NCBI RefSeq assembly: GCF_900007165.1
Contig: NZ_CYGY02000111.1
Location: 1 to 41,949 of the forward strand
Source: Paraburkholderia piptadeniae
GTDB taxonomy: Bacteria; Pseudomonadota; Gammaproteobacteria; Burkholderiales; Burkholderiaceae
Length of the DNA stretch: 41,949 bases
Direction: 5' to 3'
Shown here: positions 17,078 to 24,739 of the stretch, one piece after another
How the letters are laid out: every line of letters begins with the position of its first letter
Position numbering within the stretch: the first letter of the stretch is position 1
Position numbers and translations under genes: made by a program
The notes under the pieces: generated by a model
Told to the model about the DNA's origin: nothing
The model's input: the letters and a program-made list of their open reading frames with translations, nothing else
The model's database searches: none

Positions 17078-18325
17078 TCACGCCGACAGCGTCACGCGCG
17101 CAAAGCGGCGCTTGCCGACCTGCACTACGAATTCACCTGCTTCGACCTTCAGCGCCTTGTCCGACACGGTCGCGCCGTCGATCTTCACGCCGCCTTGCTC
17201 GATGTTGCGCAGCGCTTCGCTCGTCGACGGCACGAGGCCCGCCTGCTTCAGCAGTTGGCCGATTGCAAGCGGCGCGCCCGCGAGCGACACGGACGGAATA
17301 TCGTCCGGCACGCCGCCTTTCGCACGGTGATTAAAGTCTTCCAATGCGCGCTCGGCGTCGGCCTGCGAGTGAAAGCGCGCGACGATTTCCTGCGCGAGCA
17401 TCACCTTGAAGTCACGCGGATTGCGCCCGCCTTCTGCGTCGCGCCTGAACCCTTCGATTTCCGTCATCGGCCGGAACGACAGCAATTCGAAGTAGCGCCA
17501 CATCAGCACGTCGGAGATGCTCATCAGCTTGCCGAACATCTCGTTCGGCTTTTCGCTGATGCCGACGTAGTTGCCCTTCGATTTCGACATCTTCTCGACG
17601 CCGTCCAGCCCTTCGAGCAGCGGCATCGTCAGAATGCACTGCTGTTCCTGGCCGTACTGCTTCTGCAGTTCGCGGCCGACGAGCAGATTGAACTTCTGAT
17701 CCGTGCCGCCGAGTTCGAGGTCCGCGTTCAACGCAACGGAGTCGTACCCCTGCATCAGCGGATACAGGAATTCGTGGATCGAAATGGGAACGCCGCTCTG
17801 GAACCGCTTCGTGAAGTCTTCGCGCTCCAGAATGCGCGCGACGGTGTAGCGCGACGCGAGCTTGATCATGCCGTCGGCGCCGAGCGGCATCGACCATTCG
17901 CTGTTGTAGCGGATTTCCGTCTTTGCGCGGTCGAGCACGAGCGCGGCCTGCTCGAAGTACGTCTTCGCATTCGATTCGATCTGCTCGCGCGTGAGCGGCG
18001 GGCGCGTCGCGTTGCGGCCTGACGGATCGCCGATCAGCGACGTGAAATCGCCGATCAGGAAAATCACCGTATGGCCGAGGTCCTGCAACTGGCGCATCTT
18101 GTTCAGAACGACGGTGTGGCCGATGTGGATGTCGGGCGCCGTCGGATCGAGACCGAGCTTGATGCGCAGCGGCGTGCCCGTGGCCGCGCTCTTCGCGAGC
18201 TTCTGCGCGAACTCCTCTTCGATCAGCAGTTCGTCGATGCCGCGCCTGGTGACTTCGAGCGCGTGGCGGACTTCGTCGGTGATCGGATAGGCGGAATTGG
18301 GCTTGTCGTTGGACTCGGTGCTCAT
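17078..18325 (-). CDS. tyrS: Tyrosyl-tRNA synthetase
   Basis: This class I synthetase charges tRNA-Tyr. The 415 residues show the HIGH motif in DIHIGHTVV, the KMSKS loop in VEKMSKSKGN and a C-terminal S4 RNA-binding domain starting around GAPLAIGQLL. The KMSKS form and length match the TyrZ-like subgroup common in betaproteobacteria. The frame is open 17 codons upstream, but the ATG at 18325 (MSTESNDKP) is the likely start. First gene of tyrS-dtd-histidine phosphatase and divergent from anmK, with 234 bases between them. Confidence 0.97.
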   Translation of the reverse strand: MSTESNDKPNSAYPITDEVRHALEVTRRGIDELLIEEEFAQKLAKSAATGTPLRIKLGLDPTAPDIHIGHTVVLNKMRQLQDLGHTVIFLIGDFTSLIGDPSGRNATRPPLTREQIESNAKTYFEQAALVLDRAKTEIRYNSEWSMPLGADGMIKLASRYTVARILEREDFTKRFQSGVPISIHEFLYPLMQGYDSVALNADLELGGTDQKFNLLVGRELQKQYGQEQQCILTMPLLEGLDGVEKMSKSKGNYVGISEKPNEMFGKLMSISDVLMWRYFELLSFRPMTEIEGFRRDAEGGRNPRDFKVMLAQEIVARFHSQADAERALEDFNHRAKGGVPDDIPSVSLAGAPLAIGQLLKQAGLVPSTSEALRNIEQGGVKIDGATVSDKALKVEAGEFVVQVGKRRFARVTLSA

Positions 18326-18559
18326 GCTGGAACGGGAGATCGCAAAAAGGGAAATTGTCCCATAGTTGCGGGACATTGCGCCCTCATCTCACGCGAAACG
18401 CATCCAACTCACGTCGCCATACGGAGCGAACGGAGACGTCACGCGCTCGTGCGCAACCGGCCCGGTTGTTTCGCGGCGCAGCATTGAGCGACAATCGTCG
18501 TGAAGGGCGCGCCCGAAGCGCCCGTGATGCGCGACGAACGACGATGGGAGGAGCACAGC

Positions 18560-19690
18560 GTGGCGAAAGACGCAGCAGACGGCGTGTATTTCGGATTGAT
18601 GTCGGGCACGAGCATGGACGGTGTCGATGGCATCGCGGTCGAGTTCGCGAAGGGCAAGGCGCCCGTCGTGCGGTCCCAGGCTTTTGTGGGCTTTTCGGAG
18701 GGCCTGCGCGACGCACTGTTCGCGCTTCAGCAGCCCGGCGACAACGAAATCGAGCGCGAGGCGCTGGCCGCGAATGCGTTGGCCGCACGCTACACGGTGT
18801 GCTGCCACGAGTTGCTGCGCGCGGGCAACCTGTCTGCCGCCGACGTCCGCGCGATCGGCGTGCACGGACAGACAGTGCGGCACCGCCCCGAAAAGGGCTA
18901 TACGCGGCAGATCAACAACCCGTCGCTGCTGGCGGAAATGACGCATATCGACGTAATCGCCGATTTCCGCAGCCGGGACGTCGCGGCGGGCGGTCAGGGC
19001 GCGCCGCTCGTGCCCGCGTTCCACGCGACGGTTTTCGGCGCGCAGAATGAGACACGGGTGGTCTGCAATCTGGGGGGGATCAGCAATATCACGATCCTGT
19101 CGGCGAACGGTGCCGTGCGCGGCTTCGATTGCGGCCCCGCGAACGCGCTGCTCGACGAATGGGCGCACCGGCACCTGCACAAGCCATACGACGAGAACGG
19201 CCAGTTCGCGGCGAAGGGCCAGGTGCATCGTCCGTTGCTCAATGCGTTTCTCGACGAGCCGTTTTTCGAGGCGCAGCCGCCGAAAAGCACGGGCCGTGAC
19301 CTGTTTAACGCCGGATGGCTCGACGCCAAGCTCCAGGAATTCGCCAACGTGAGCCCCGCTGACATCCAGGCTACGCTGGTCGCGCTGACGGCCGTGACCG
19401 TCGCGCGCGAAATCGAGCGTCATGCGCCCGATTGCAAGGCCGTGTACGTCTGCGGCGGCGGCGCGCGCAATCCGGAAGTGATGAAAGCACTGGAGGGCGC
19501 GCTGGCCGAGAGCGGCTGCAGCGGCGTGCCCGTGCTGACGACGGACGCGCTTGGCGTGCCGCCACATCAGGTGGAGCCGCTGGCTTTTGCGTGGCTGGCG
19601 ATGCGCTGCGTGGCGCGCGAGCCGGGAAATCTGTCGTCGGTGACGGGCGCGGCCGGCGAGCGCGTGCTGGGAGCGATTTATCCGCGGTGA
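18560..19690 (+). CDS. anmK: Anhydro-N-acetylmuramic acid kinase
   Basis: AnmK converts 1,6-anhydro-MurNAc from cell-wall recycling into MurNAc-6-phosphate, opening the anhydro ring and adding phosphate from ATP. The 376 residues have the family motif GLMSGTSMDGVDG at the N-terminus, GVHGQTVRH, VVCNLGGISN and CGGGARNP for nucleotide binding. I place the start at the GTG 18560, because GGGAGGAG lies six bases upstream and the protein then begins a few residues before the first beta strand. The longer starts at 18500 (GTG) and 18527 (ATG) lack any ribosome-binding site. Confidence 0.95.
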   Translation: MAKDAADGVYFGLMSGTSMDGVDGIAVEFAKGKAPVVRSQAFVGFSEGLRDALFALQQPGDNEIEREALAANALAARYTVCCHELLRAGNLSAADVRAIGVHGQTVRHRPEKGYTRQINNPSLLAEMTHIDVIADFRSRDVAAGGQGAPLVPAFHATVFGAQNETRVVCNLGGISNITILSANGAVRGFDCGPANALLDEWAHRHLHKPYDENGQFAAKGQVHRPLLNAFLDEPFFEAQPPKSTGRDLFNAGWLDAKLQEFANVSPADIQATLVALTAVTVAREIERHAPDCKAVYVCGGGARNPEVMKALEGALAESGCSGVPVLTTDALGVPPHQVEPLAFAWLAMRCVAREPGNLSSVTGAAGERVLGAIYPR

Positions 19691-19728
19691 TCCGCTATTT
19701 TCCATGGCGCGCCGAAGCGGGAAATGAA

Positions 19729-19750
19729 AAACGGGGCCGAGGCCCCGTTT
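19729..19750. terminator. Bidirectional terminator between anmK and erpA
   Basis: AAACGGGGC (19729-19737) pairs with GCCCCGTTT (19742-19750) around a CGAG loop. It serves both convergent genes. Confidence 0.85.
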
Positions 19751-19781
19751 CCTGTGCAACTTGCGCGAAGTACGGTGTCGA

Positions 19782-20147
19782 TTACACCGAGAACGACGAA
19801 CCGCAGCCGCAGGTAGTGGTCGCGTTCGGGTTCTTGATGACGAACTGGGCGCCGTTGATGTCGTCCTTATAGTCGATTTCCGCGCCGACCAGATACTGGT
19901 AGCTCATCGAGTCGATCAGCAACTGGACGCCGCTCTTGTTCATCACGGTGTCGTCTTCGTTGATCGCTTCGTCGAACGTAAAGCCGTACTGGAAGCCCGA
20001 GCAGCCGCCACCCTGCACGAACACGCGCAGTTTGAGGTCCGGGTTGCCTTCTTCGTCGATCAGTTGCTTGACCTTTTCTGCCGCTGCGTCGGTAAAGACG
20101 AACGGGGCCGGCATCTCGGTCACAGGGGTGTCGGTCACTGCGTTCAT
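19782..20147 (-). CDS. erpA: Iron-sulfur cluster insertion protein ErpA
   Basis: This A-type carrier delivers Fe-S clusters to apoproteins. The 121 residues contain the three conserved cysteines: Cys49 in GGGCSGFQYG and Cys113/Cys115 in TTCGCGSS. The first 15 residues (VTDTPVTEMPAP) are a flexible extension common in Burkholderia ErpA. GGAG lies about seven bases before the start. It is downstream of rplM-rpsI but separated by a terminator at 20317-20353, so it is probably transcribed on its own. Confidence 0.97.
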   Translation of the reverse strand: MNAVTDTPVTEMPAPFVFTDAAAEKVKQLIDEEGNPDLKLRVFVQGGGCSGFQYGFTFDEAINEDDTVMNKSGVQLLIDSMSYQYLVGAEIDYKDDINGAQFVIKNPNATTTCGCGSSFSV

Positions 20148-20316
20148 ACGAACTCTCCAAAATAGCTTCTAGCCGGTATTGTATTGCTGATCTCGATATC
20201 GTGCTAAAGCCCATGAAATCAATAGGTTCTTAGGCGGAAAGAAGCAGGGGCGAGAAAGCGTGAGCCGCGCCGTCGCACGGCCGCATGCGATGGGAGCCAT
20301 CCGCACCGCGAAAAAC

Positions 20317-20353
20317 AAAAAAGCCGCCTTCGCATGCGCGTTGGCGGCTTTTT
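20317..20353 (-). terminator. Terminator of the rplM-rpsI operon
   Basis: AAAAAAGCCGCC (20317-20328) pairs with GGCGGCTTTTT (20343-20353) around a 14-base loop. On the minus strand it ends in a six-T run. Confidence 0.88.
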
Positions 20354-20393
20354 GTTGCAGGCTCTGCCCGAAAACAGAGCCGGCGCGAAACGA

Positions 20394-20786
20394 TTAACGC
20401 TTCGAGAACTGCTTGCGGCGACGTGCCTTGTGGAAACCGACCTTCTTACGCTCGACTTCACGTGCGTCACGCGTCACGAAGCCTGCGTTCGACAGAGCCG
20501 GCTTCAGCGTCGCGTCGTAGTCCATCAGCGCGCGCGTGATGCCGTGGCGAACTGCGCCTGCCTGACCCGTTTCGCCGCCGCCCGACACGTTCACCTTGAT
20601 GTCGAACGTCGAAGCGTGGTTCGTCAGTTCCAGCGGCTGACGCACGATCATCAGCGAGGTTTCGCGCGAGAAGTACTCGGAGATGGGCTTGCCGTTGACG
20701 ACGATGTCGCCCTTGCCTGCCTTGATGAAGACACGAGCAACGGCGCTCTTGCGGCGGCCCGTACCGTAATTCCAGTTACCGATCAT
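20394..20786 (-). CDS. rpsI: 30S ribosomal protein S9
   Basis: S9 is a 130-residue protein of the small-subunit head whose basic tail reaches the P-site tRNA. It has the family start IGNWNYGTGRRKSAVARVF and GRQPLELTNH-type core (here VRQPLELTNH), and ends KARRRKQFSKR, with the conserved terminal Lys-Arg. A strong AAGGGGAG site precedes the ATG. It lies 11 bases after rplM, the standard L13-S9 operon. Confidence 0.99.
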   Translation of the reverse strand: MIGNWNYGTGRRKSAVARVFIKAGKGDIVVNGKPISEYFSRETSLMIVRQPLELTNHASTFDIKVNVSGGGETGQAGAVRHGITRALMDYDATLKPALSNAGFVTRDAREVERKKVGFHKARRRKQFSKR

Positions 20787-20797
20787 GTGGGCTCCCC

Positions 20798-21226
20798 TTA
20801 GATCTCGAGCGCCTTCGGCTGTTGTGCCGAGTGCGGATGCGTTGCGTCTGCGTAGACCTTCAGCTTCTTGATCATCGCGTAGCCGAGCGGGCCCTTCGGC
20901 AGCATGCCCTTGACCGCCTTCTCGAGCGCGCGGCCCGGGAAGCGTTCCTGCATCTTGCCGAACGTCGTTTCATATATACCGCCCGGGTAGCCCGAGTGGC
21001 GATAGTACTTCTTGTCCGTGGTCTTGTTGCCCGTGACCTTCAGCTTGCCGGCGTTGATAACGATGATGAAATCACCGGTGTCGACGTGCGGGGTGAACTC
21101 AGGCTTGTGCTTGCCGCGAAGACGGTGTGCCACTTCGCTGGCGACACGGCCGAGAACTTTATCCGTCGCGTCAATCACGTACCATTCGCGCGTCACCTCA
21201 TGGGCTTTTGCGGAAAACGTCTTCAT
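20798..21226 (-). CDS. rplM: 50S ribosomal protein L13
   Basis: L13 is an early-assembly protein of the large subunit, 142 residues here. Motifs are WYVIDATDKVLGRVAS, HVDTGDF, KYYRHSGYPGG and MLPKGPLGYAMIKKLKVY. The promoter at 21344-21373 gives a leader of about 110 bases, long enough to carry a regulatory structure. In E. coli L13 represses its own operon through the mRNA leader. Such control here is inference. Confidence 0.99.
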   Translation of the reverse strand: MKTFSAKAHEVTREWYVIDATDKVLGRVASEVAHRLRGKHKPEFTPHVDTGDFIIVINAGKLKVTGNKTTDKKYYRHSGYPGGIYETTFGKMQERFPGRALEKAVKGMLPKGPLGYAMIKKLKVYADATHPHSAQQPKALEI

Positions 21227-21343
21227 GATCGATCCAAAAAATAGTGCTGCGCCCTGTTTTTTTCCTGCTTGTAAGTGCGCATCGAGGCGCGTGCAGGCTC
21301 TCCCTGTTCTTCCTCCGCGGGCACGAATGCGGAAAAGCTATGA

Positions 21344-21373
21344 ATTATAAAGGAATTTGCGTTGAGGAGTCAA
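21344..21373 (-). promoter_or_regulatory. Sigma70 promoter of rplM-rpsI
   Basis: Minus strand: -35 TTGACT (21373-21368), 18-base spacer, -10 TATAAT (21349-21344), giving an expected start near 21337. It is the best promoter match in the window. It lies 31 bases after the end of the upstream small RNA gene, so the two are separate units. Confidence 0.85.
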
Positions 21374-21404
21374 AGCGTCCGAAGCAATCGGAAAACCAGG
21401 GACG

Positions 21405-21434
21405 AAAAAAAGCCCGAACTGGCAGTTCGGGCTT
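21405..21434 (-). terminator. Terminator of the small RNA gene
   Basis: Minus strand: AAGCCCGAACT (21434-21424), loop of three bases, AGTTCGGGCTT (21420-21410), running into a T-tract that ends at 21405. Confidence 0.9.
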
Positions 21435-21495
21435 AATCCACCTTAGGAGGAGGGTGGAGGAGACATGCGGAGGTTGCCGAACTTCGACAACCAAT
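21405..21495 (-). ncRNA. Small RNA with anti-Shine-Dalgarno loop, upstream of rplM
   Basis: An independent unit of about 91 bases on the minus strand. Its promoter is at 21530-21502, with a start predicted near 21495. Stem-loop 1 is 21492-21472, nine paired bases (one U-G) around AGU. A single-stranded C-rich part follows. Stem-loop 2 is CCACC (21457-21453) with GGTGG (21442-21438), exposing the loop CUCCUCCUAA. The third hairpin is the terminator. Exposed CCUCC motifs plus a strong terminator resemble the C-rich RNAs of Burkholderiales described as anti-hemB and Betaproteobacteria toxic small RNA families; I cannot assign it to one without a covariance search. The loop could pair with Shine-Dalgarno sequences. 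No protein is encoded. Confidence 0.8.
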
Positions 21496-21501
21496 GAACA
21501 G

Positions 21502-21530
21502 ATTATATGGCCAACGCTTGTGCGACGCAA
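21502..21530 (-). promoter_or_regulatory. Sigma70 promoter of the small RNA
   Basis: Minus strand: -35 TTGCGT (21530-21525), 17-base spacer, perfect -10 TATAAT (21507-21502). Confidence 0.85.
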
Positions 21531-21832
21531 GAGTATTTGCAATGTGAAATTGAATTTCATGATTTGGAATTCACACACCGATGCATGCGTCCAAGATTAA
21601 TTCTTTCAAAACAGTCCGTTAGCGATCAACAGCGGAAAACGCACCAAGACAGAGCTAGAGCAGATCGCCTGATTTTGTCCGTGCTATCCCCTACGCGCGC
21701 AGCATGATGCAGCGCAACATACAACCCCCATGCGACATAAGTCGCTGCCGATGTCGCTCCGGGCGAGCCATCATCCGTCGGGCTACAATGACGCGTTTCT
21801 CAAATTCTAGGCAAGCGAGCCGGAGTACACGC
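21531..21832. other. AT-richer spacer between the small RNA and osmC
   Basis: No gene is seen. The segment 21541-21670 is distinctly less GC-rich than its surroundings. A small hairpin GCGAC-ATAA-GTCGC lies at 21732-21745 and a possible osmC -10 TACAAT at 21784-21789 (plus strand). Confidence 0.4.
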
Positions 21833-22255
21833 ATGGAATGCAAAGTCAGCTGGATGGGTCAGGACGGCATGGCATTCGCCGCCGAAACGGGTAGCGGCCA
21901 CCTCGTCGCCATGGATGGCGCGCCCGAAGGCGGCGGCCGCAATCTGGCGCCGCGCCCGATGGAAATGGTGCTGCTCGGCACGGGCGGCTGTACGGCGTAC
22001 GACGTCGTGATGATCCTGAAGAAGAGCCGTCAGGAAATCATCGGATGCTCGGTGACGCTGAAAGCCGAGCGCGCCAGCGAAGACCCGAAGGTCTTCACCA
22101 AGGTCCACTTCCATTTCACGGTGACGGGCAAGAACCTGAATCCGGCCACTGTCGAACGCGCGATCAACCTGTCGCACGACAAGTACTGCTCGGCGTCGAT
22201 CATGATCGCGAAGACGGCCGAACTGTCGCATTCGTTCGATATCGTCGCGGCCTGA
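21833..22255 (+). CDS. OsmC family protein
   Basis: The 140-residue protein has the OsmC/Ohr fold: PMEMVLLGTGGCTAYDVV places the first redox cysteine (CTAYD) and LSHDKYCSASIMI the second. The protein belongs to the OsmC-like (YhfA) group rather than typical Ohr. These proteins reduce organic hydroperoxides or have unknown thiol roles, so the substrate is open. GGAG lies eight bases before the ATG at 21833; the frame is open 43 codons upstream without coding character. It ends at a terminator shared with rnpB. Confidence 0.93.
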   Translation: MECKVSWMGQDGMAFAAETGSGHLVAMDGAPEGGGRNLAPRPMEMVLLGTGGCTAYDVVMILKKSRQEIIGCSVTLKAERASEDPKVFTKVHFHFTVTGKNLNPATVERAINLSHDKYCSASIMIAKTAELSHSFDIVAA

Positions 22256-22300
22256 GTCTGAGCCGACGGCCGGACGTACCGAAGCAACGCGCAAAAAGAA

Positions 22301-22332
22301 AAATGCCGGCGTCCCAACGGACGCCGGCATTT
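22301..22332. terminator. Bidirectional terminator between osmC and rnpB
   Basis: AAATGCCGGCGTCC (22301-22314) pairs perfectly with GGACGCCGGCATTT (22319-22332) around CAAC. On the minus strand it is followed by TTCTTTTT, so it also ends rnpB. Confidence 0.92.
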
Positions 22333-22344
22333 GTCGTGTGAGCG

Positions 22345-22758
22345 GCAAAGCAGGCCGATAAGCCGGATTCTGTGCACGCGATGCGCCCGAAGATGCCTCA
22401 CGCGTGGCAGCCATTCCTCTAGGCGCGCCATTGCTGACGCGCTCAAGCTTCCTACCCGCAGACGAGACGGGGGCCCCGTCCTGCATCGCGAAGATGCGCG
22501 CCTGCCTACTTGGAATTGCTCCGGGTGGAGGTTACCGTGCCGGTCTGCGTCGCCGCAGCCGCGGTGCGCTCTTACCGCACCGTTTCACCCTTGCCTGATC
22601 CCGGCTTGCGCCGGGCCATCGGCGGTTTGCTTTCTGTTGCCCTGTTCCGCGTGTCGCCACGGATGGCTGTTAGCCATCACCCTGCCCTGTGGAGTCCGGA
22701 CTTTCCTCGCCCTCGCCGGCCGAAACCGTCGAGGCCGCGACTGCCTGACCTGCTTTGC
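22345..22758 (-). ncRNA. rnpB: RNase P RNA (bacterial type A)
   Basis: The catalytic RNA of RNase P, which matures tRNA 5' ends. The P1 helix is a perfect ten-base pair, GCAAAGCAGG (22758-22749) with CCTGCTTTGC (22354-22345), and sets both ends. Conserved blocks are GAGGAAAGTCCGGACTCC and CAGGGTGATGGCTAACAG near the 5' side, GGTAAGAGCGCACCG in the middle, GGTAA before CCTCCACCCGG, and the 3' AGAATCCGGCTTATCGGCC. The length of about 414 bases suits betaproteobacteria. A TAAAAT -10 lies at 22772-22767 inside the upstream protein gene, and the terminator is 22301-22332. Confidence 0.97.
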
Positions 22759-23635
22759 AACCGCGCATTTTACCATCCGGCGTCACGTTGGACCGCCTTC
22801 CGCTGCGAAACACGGCGGCATCGTCATAAAACGACGGGGTCTCGTTCCCCGCCCACCAGCCCGGAACGCCAAGCACCGGGAGCGGCGCGAACATCCTGCC
22901 GCTGAACTCGCTGCCTTCGATCAGCGCATCGGCGATGCTCTCGTCCAGAAACGCGTCGCGGGCAGCGCGCGTCCACGAGAAATACGCCAAAGGCACGTCG
23001 ACGATCCACGCGTGCGCCGTACACGCCTTGTACGGCGTGACGAGCTTTTCCAGCAGCGCATGCCCGAAACAGCGCACCTCGCAGCGCTCGCCCCACGCCG
23101 CGCGGTTGTCGATGAACAGCGTTTTCCAGTCGAATGCCCGCAGTGCCGTGCACAGTTCGCGCTCGGCGCACGCGAACAGCACGGCGTTCTCGTCGAACAG
23201 CGTCAGCGCGTCGCGCATGCCGCCACGCGTCGGGCCGACACCCAGCGCATCGACGGCGGCCGATCCGCGCGCGCTCAGCGCGGCCTTGATGCGCGGATAC
23301 TGGAACCACATCAGCGCGTTAAAAAAATCGTGCAGATTGTGTCGCGTGGGCACGCAGCCTGTCGCGGCGATATGAGCTTCGTACGCCGTGTCGGAAGGCA
23401 GATCCTCTTGCGGGATGAACGCGAGACGCCTTCCGCGCCCCGTTGTCTGTACTGTCGACGCGGCGTCGGCGTTCATCTCTCGCAGCAGGTCCGCCGCGCT
23501 GAGCAGCGCGGCCTGTTGCCAGCGCACGCCGCGCGCGGCGACCTGCGCGAACCATGGCCGCGACCAGTCGATATCCGCAAAACCCGGCGCGGCGCGTTTC
23601 AGCGCGCCGCCCGGCGAAACGACATCACGCGACAT
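22670..23635 (-). CDS. DUF3025 domain-containing protein (3' end overlaps rnpB)
   Basis: The 321-residue product is of unknown function. It is recognisable as DUF3025 by motifs such as PTRHNLHDFFNALMWFQYP near residue 97, LFDENAVLF and AHAWIVD. No signal peptide or membrane segment is seen. It starts 39 bases after pyrC on the same strand, so it is probably co-transcribed. The last 29 codons lie inside the RNase P RNA gene on the same strand, and the stop TGA is part of a conserved rnpB block. The C-terminal tail (AGQAVAASTVSAGEGEESP) is therefore dictated by RNA sequence and is unlikely to be a functional domain. A rearward shift of the stop in relatives would not matter. Confidence 0.88.
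   Translation of the reverse strand: MSRDVVSPGGALKRAAPGFADIDWSRPWFAQVAARGVRWQQAALLSAADLLREMNADAASTVQTTGRGRRLAFIPQEDLPSDTAYEAHIAATGCVPTRHNLHDFFNALMWFQYPRIKAALSARGSAAVDALGVGPTRGGMRDALTLFDENAVLFACAERELCTALRAFDWKTLFIDNRAAWGERCEVRCFGHALLEKLVTPYKACTAHAWIVDVPLAYFSWTRAARDAFLDESIADALIEGSEFSGRMFAPLPVLGVPGWWAGNETPSFYDDAAVFRSGRRSNVTPDGKMRGCKAGQAVAASTVSAGEGEESPDSTGQGDG
22767..22772 (-). promoter_or_regulatory. -10 element of rnpB
   Basis: TAAAAT ends eight bases before the predicted 5' end of RNase P RNA, inside the DUF3025 coding region. No good -35 is visible at 16-18 bases. Confidence 0.5.
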
Positions 23636-23650
23636 TCCGTCAGTCAGCCT

Positions 23651-23686
23651 TCAAACGAACCGTCAAACGAGCCGTCAAACGAGCCG
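23651..23686. repeat. Three tandem 12-base units at the pyrC stop
   Basis: TCAAACGAACCG, TCAAACGAGCCG and TCAAACGAGCCG follow each other. On the minus strand each reads CGG-(C/T)TC-GTT-TGA, so the unit that ends pyrC (Arg-Leu-Val-stop) is repeated twice after the stop. Confidence 0.85.
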
Positions 23687-24739
23687 CCAGCCGATCGCCT
23701 CGCCGCCCCGCAGCGGCACGACGGGCGTATCGCCGGCAGCCACTTCCGCCGGCAGCGTCCATTGCTCGCGGCGCAGCGTCACCTTCTCCTCGCTGCGCGG
23801 CAGACGGTAGAAGTCCGCGCCGTGGAAGCTGGCAAAACCTTCGAGCTTGTTGAGCGCGCCGGCCTTGTCGAAGGCTTCCGCGTACAGTTCGAGCGCGTGC
23901 AACGCCGTATAGCAACCCGCGCAGCCGCATGCATGCTCTTTCAGGCCCTTCGGATGCGGCGCGCTGTCCGTGCCGAGGAAATAGCGCGGATTGCCCGAGG
24001 TCGCCGCTTCGACGAGCGCCACGCGATGCGTTTCGCGCTTCAGCACAGGCAGGCAGTAGTAATGCGGGCGAATGCCGCCCTGAAAAATCGCATTGCGGTT
24101 GTACAACAGGTGATGCGCGGTGATCGTCGCGCCGAGCAGTTCAGGCGGCGCACCCGCATCGCGGATGTACTCGACGGCATCCTTGGTCGTGATGTGCTCG
24201 AACACGACCTTGAGCGCTGGGAAATCGCGGCGCAACGGCGTCATCACACGATCGATGAACACCTTTTCGCGATCGAACAGGTCGATCGACGAATCCGTCA
24301 CTTCGCCGTGCACGAGCAGCGGCATGCCGACTTCCTGCATCATGTCGAGCGTCTTCGCGCATTTGCGGATGTCCGTGACGCCTGCGTCCGAGTTCGTCGT
24401 CGCGCCCGCCGGATATAGCTTCACGCCATGCACGAAACCGCTTTCGCGAGCGCGGCGGATTTCCTCGGGCGGCGTGTTGTCGGTCAGATACAGCGTCATC
24501 AGCGGCTCGAACTTCACGCCCGCCGGAATCGCCGCGACGATGCGCTCGCGATAGGCGCGCGCCATCTCCGTTGTCGTGACGGGCGGCTTCAGGTTCGGCA
24601 TGATGATCGCGCGGCCGAACTGGCGCGCGGTATGCGGCAGGACGGCGGCGAGCATGGCGCCGTCGCGGACGTGCAGGTGCCAGTCATCGGGACGGGCGAG
24701 CGTGAGGGTATCGACGGAAGCAGCGGTAGATGCGGTCAT
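23675..24739 (-). CDS. pyrC: Dihydroorotase (class II)
   Basis: PyrC closes carbamoyl aspartate to dihydroorotate in pyrimidine synthesis. The 354 residues have the zinc motif DDWHLHVRDG at about 18-27, the lysine to be carbamylated in GVKLYPAGATTNS, His residues in VHGEV and EHITT, and the metal-binding Asp in GTDSAPHPK. This is the monofunctional E. coli-like class. The start MTASTAASVDTLTLARPDDWH includes a short extension. DUF3025 and rnpB follow downstream on the same strand. Confidence 0.97.
   Translation of the reverse strand: MTASTAASVDTLTLARPDDWHLHVRDGAMLAAVLPHTARQFGRAIIMPNLKPPVTTTEMARAYRERIVAAIPAGVKFEPLMTLYLTDNTPPEEIRRARESGFVHGVKLYPAGATTNSDAGVTDIRKCAKTLDMMQEVGMPLLVHGEVTDSSIDLFDREKVFIDRVMTPLRRDFPALKVVFEHITTKDAVEYIRDAGAPPELLGATITAHHLLYNRNAIFQGGIRPHYYCLPVLKRETHRVALVEAATSGNPRYFLGTDSAPHPKGLKEHACGCAGCYTALHALELYAEAFDKAGALNKLEGFASFHGADFYRLPRSEEKVTLRREQWTLPAEVAAGDTPVVPLRGGEAIGWRLV

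Noticed and set aside
21345..21578. A 77-codon minus-strand open frame over the small RNA
   Set aside because: It spans the RNA promoter, terminator and the rplM promoter, has no ribosome-binding site and no protein-like pattern.
22331..24418. A 695-codon plus-strand open frame
   Set aside because: It runs antisense through rnpB, the DUF3025 gene and pyrC, and its composition is that of a shadow frame.
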